The notes under the pieces were generated by a model. It did not search any database, was not told the DNA's origin, and saw only the letters and a list, made by a program, of their open reading frames with translations. This document shows positions 4,561 through 6,447 of a stretch of DNA of 6,447 nt, one piece after another. The stretch's first letter is position 1. The number at the start of each line of letters is the position of its first letter. The translations under genes were made by a program, and so were the position numbers. The stretch covers positions 1 through 6,447 of the forward strand of contig JADYYV010000119.1 of the NCBI GenBank assembly GCA_020853455.1, in the 5' to 3' direction. The stretch comes from Alphaproteobacteria bacterium (GTDB lineage: Bacteria > Pseudomonadota > Alphaproteobacteria > Micavibrionales > UBA2020).

Positions 4561-6447
4561 ATGTCTAAATCCCCCCAAAAAGACCGCCTTATCCAAAACG
4601 CATTGATCGCGTCGCGAGAAGGGAAAGGGGTGAAGAAAGAAAACCAGCTGCTGCACGAATTCCTGAGTGCGTTTTACCAGCAGGTGCCGCCCGACGATTT
4701 GCAGGGCTGGAAAGCCGAAGACCTGTCGCGCGTGGCGGGGTCGATGTGCGACTGGGCGCATGAGCGCGCCAGCGCGCAGGTGAAGGTGCGCGTGTTCAAC
4801 CCGGAACTGAAACGCGACGGCTTGCACATTCCGCACACGGTCATCCAGATCGTCAACGACGACATGCCCTTCATCATCGATTCCATCGCGTCCGCGCTTT
4901 TGAGCAAGGGCTTGAACATCGACGTGCTGTTCCACCCGATCCTGTCCGTCGCGCGCGACGGCAGCAAGCTGAAATCGGTGCAGGCCGGCAAGCATGCCGA
5001 TGCGAAACTGGTTGAATCCTGCGTCTATGTGCAGCTGGAACAGATGCTGACGACCGACGCGATGCGCAAATTGCAAACCGCGCTGGAACAGACGCTGGGC
5101 GATGTGCGCGCCGCCACCACCGACTGGCGCGGCATGCTGGGCAAAATCGACGAGGTGTCGCTGTTCGCCGAAGGTTTTGCGAAAAACCACGACAAGCACG
5201 ATTTGCAGGAATCCCGCGATTTCCTCGCCTATGTGAAAAACAACAACTTCACGCTGCTGGGCTATCGCGCCTATAACGTCGCGGGCGGCAAGGCTTCGAC
5301 GCTGGCCGGTTCCAGCCTTGGCATCCTGAAGGGCGGCCGCGTGATCGAGATCGGCGACGACGCCGAAAACCGCCTGATCGAAGGCCTGCGCCAGTCGCGC
5401 TGGGCGGTGTCGATCGGCAAGCTGGTCGGCGAAATTTCGACCGTCCACCGCCGCGTGCCGATGGATGCGATCGTCGTGAAATCGGTGAACGCCAAGGGCG
5501 ACCTGACCGGCATGCATATCTTCGTCGGCCTGTTCACGTCATCCACCTATTCCTGCCGCACGAGCGAAATACCGATGGTGCGCCAGAAGGTTGCCGAAAC
5601 CATCGAACATGCGGGCTTTATCCGCGGCACGCACGACTACAAGGCGCTGGAACATATCCTTGAAAAAATGCCGCGCGACGAATTGTTCCAGGTGTCGTCC
5701 GAAGACCTGCAAAAACTCTCGCTCGGCATCCTGCGCCTGCAGATCAAGCAGCGCGTCGCGCTGTTTTCGCATATGGACACGATGGGGCAGCATATGTCGT
5801 GCCTGCTCTATGTGCCGCGCGACCGCTATAACACCAAATTCCGCCTGCAGGCCGAATGCATCCTGGAACAGGGCTTGAGCGGCCGCGTGGCGAACTTCTT
5901 CACCACGCTCGACGACAGCCTGCTGGCGCGCCTGCTGTTCACCGTGCGCGTCGAAGACGGCGGCGCGTCCTATGACCACGCGAAACTGGAAGGCCAGCTG
6001 ATCGAATTGTCGCGCGAATGGGACGAACGCCTGAAAAAAGTCCTGATCGACGTCTATGGCAAGATCAAGGGCGAGGAGCTGGCCGCGACCTATGGCCGCG
6101 CCTTCCCGTCGGGCTATCATGAATCGATCGAAATCCGCAACGCCGTGCACGATATCCGCCAGCTGGAAACGATGGTGCATAACGACGCCGGCAACGATAT
6201 CCGCGTCGAATTCTACCGCCTGCACACCGCGCCCAGGGGCGAATTCCGCCTGAAGGTCTATCACGAAGCGAAACCCGTTCCGCTGTCCGACATCCTGCCC
6301 GTGCTGGATGCGATGGGCTTCAAGTCCGAATCCGAAATGCCCTATGAAGTAAAGCCGATGGGCTATGGCGGCGCGATCTGGATCCATGATTTCGTGCTGA
6401 AGGGCGCCGAAGATATCGAGATCGACAAGGTAAAACAGAATCTGGAG
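4561..6447 (+). CDS. NAD-specific glutamate dehydrogenase, large (about 180 kDa) type, N-terminal part
   Basis: The frame is open from ATG 4561 to the window edge, giving 629 residues of a protein that in this family has about 1,600. The large bacterial enzymes (called GdhB or GdhZ in some species) oxidise L-glutamate to 2-oxoglutarate and ammonium with NAD and act as cytoplasmic oligomers in glutamate catabolism. Family landmarks: VNDDMPFIIDSIASALLSKG at 98-117 in the first ACT-like domain, FHPILSVARD at 124-133, the segment ending FTLLGYRAY at 219-238, SSLGILKGGR at 251-260, STVHRRVPMD at 293-302, FVGLFTSSTY at 321-330, HDYKALEHILEKMPRDELFQ at 358-377 and SCLLYVPRDRYNT at 413-425. An ACT-like stretch VEFYRLH at 549-555 follows. 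This half is the regulatory part; the nucleotide and substrate sites lie beyond the window. AGGTG at 4550-4554, six bases upstream, supports this start. An in-frame ATG at 4447 would add 38 residues without family resemblance. The gene runs off the window, so its completeness is unknown. Confidence 0.93.
   Translation, partial: MSKSPQKDRLIQNALIASREGKGVKKENQLLHEFLSAFYQQVPPDDLQGWKAEDLSRVAGSMCDWAHERASAQVKVRVFNPELKRDGLHIPHTVIQIVNDDMPFIIDSIASALLSKGLNIDVLFHPILSVARDGSKLKSVQAGKHADAKLVESCVYVQLEQMLTTDAMRKLQTALEQTLGDVRAATTDWRGMLGKIDEVSLFAEGFAKNHDKHDLQESRDFLAYVKNNNFTLLGYRAYNVAGGKASTLAGSSLGILKGGRVIEIGDDAENRLIEGLRQSRWAVSIGKLVGEISTVHRRVPMDAIVVKSVNAKGDLTGMHIFVGLFTSSTYSCRTSEIPMVRQKVAETIEHAGFIRGTHDYKALEHILEKMPRDELFQVSSEDLQKLSLGILRLQIKQRVALFSHMDTMGQHMSCLLYVPRDRYNTKFRLQAECILEQGLSGRVANFFTTLDDSLLARLLFTVRVEDGGASYDHAKLEGQLIELSREWDERLKKVLIDVYGKIKGEELAATYGRAFPSGYHESIEIRNAVHDIRQLETMVHNDAGNDIRVEFYRLHTAPRGEFRLKVYHEAKPVPLSDILPVLDAMGFKSESEMPYEVKPMGYGGAIWIHDFVLKGAEDIEIDKVKQNLE

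Noticed and set aside
4492..5517. 341-residue open frame on the - strand
   Set aside because: It is antisense to the glutamate dehydrogenase gene, whose + strand frame matches the family along its length.
5539..6387. 282-residue open frame on the - strand
   Set aside because: Antisense shadow of the glutamate dehydrogenase gene, with a shadow-type composition.

Overview
The window looks like a chromosomal segment of an alphaproteobacterium. The main evidence is the start of a very large NAD-dependent glutamate dehydrogenase, an AhpC-type peroxiredoxin with the ELC-x-C tail, and GC-rich coding sequence with strong GC preference at third positions. I cannot place it at genus level.

Left block, + strand (1-1917): the 3' end of an RluA-family rRNA pseudouridine synthase gene, 31 bases later a TerD-family gene, then a gene for an exported, cysteine-containing protein of unknown function. 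The last two overlap by one base (TAATG). The three probably form one transcript. TerD proteins are calcium-binding proteins of the tellurite/chemical stress response. Here the TerD gene is translationally coupled to a secreted protein I do not recognise, and no other ter genes are visible.

Middle block: a monocistronic-looking AhpC/2-Cys peroxiredoxin gene (2036-2581, +) with its own short upstream region, closed by a strong hairpin terminator that should work in both directions. Facing it on the - strand are two genes: a 314-residue helical protein of unknown function (3036-3980) and, 28 bases downstream, a 119-residue orphan protein (2648-3007). The orphan lies in a stretch of about 43% GC, clearly lower than its surroundings, and may have been acquired by transfer.

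Right block: about 560 bases without a convincing gene (4001-4560), lying between divergent genes. It carries a degenerate repeated palindrome, an A/T-rich self-complementary tract and promoter-like motifs. It is followed by the first 629 codons of the large NAD-glutamate dehydrogenase (4561 to the window end). Its regulatory ACT-like half is visible; the catalytic domain lies beyond the window.

No RNA genes, CRISPR arrays, insertion sequences or integrases were seen. Most genes here have ordinary housekeeping or stress roles. The least explained parts are the TerD-linked exported protein, the - strand orphan pair, and the repeat-bearing region upstream of the dehydrogenase.
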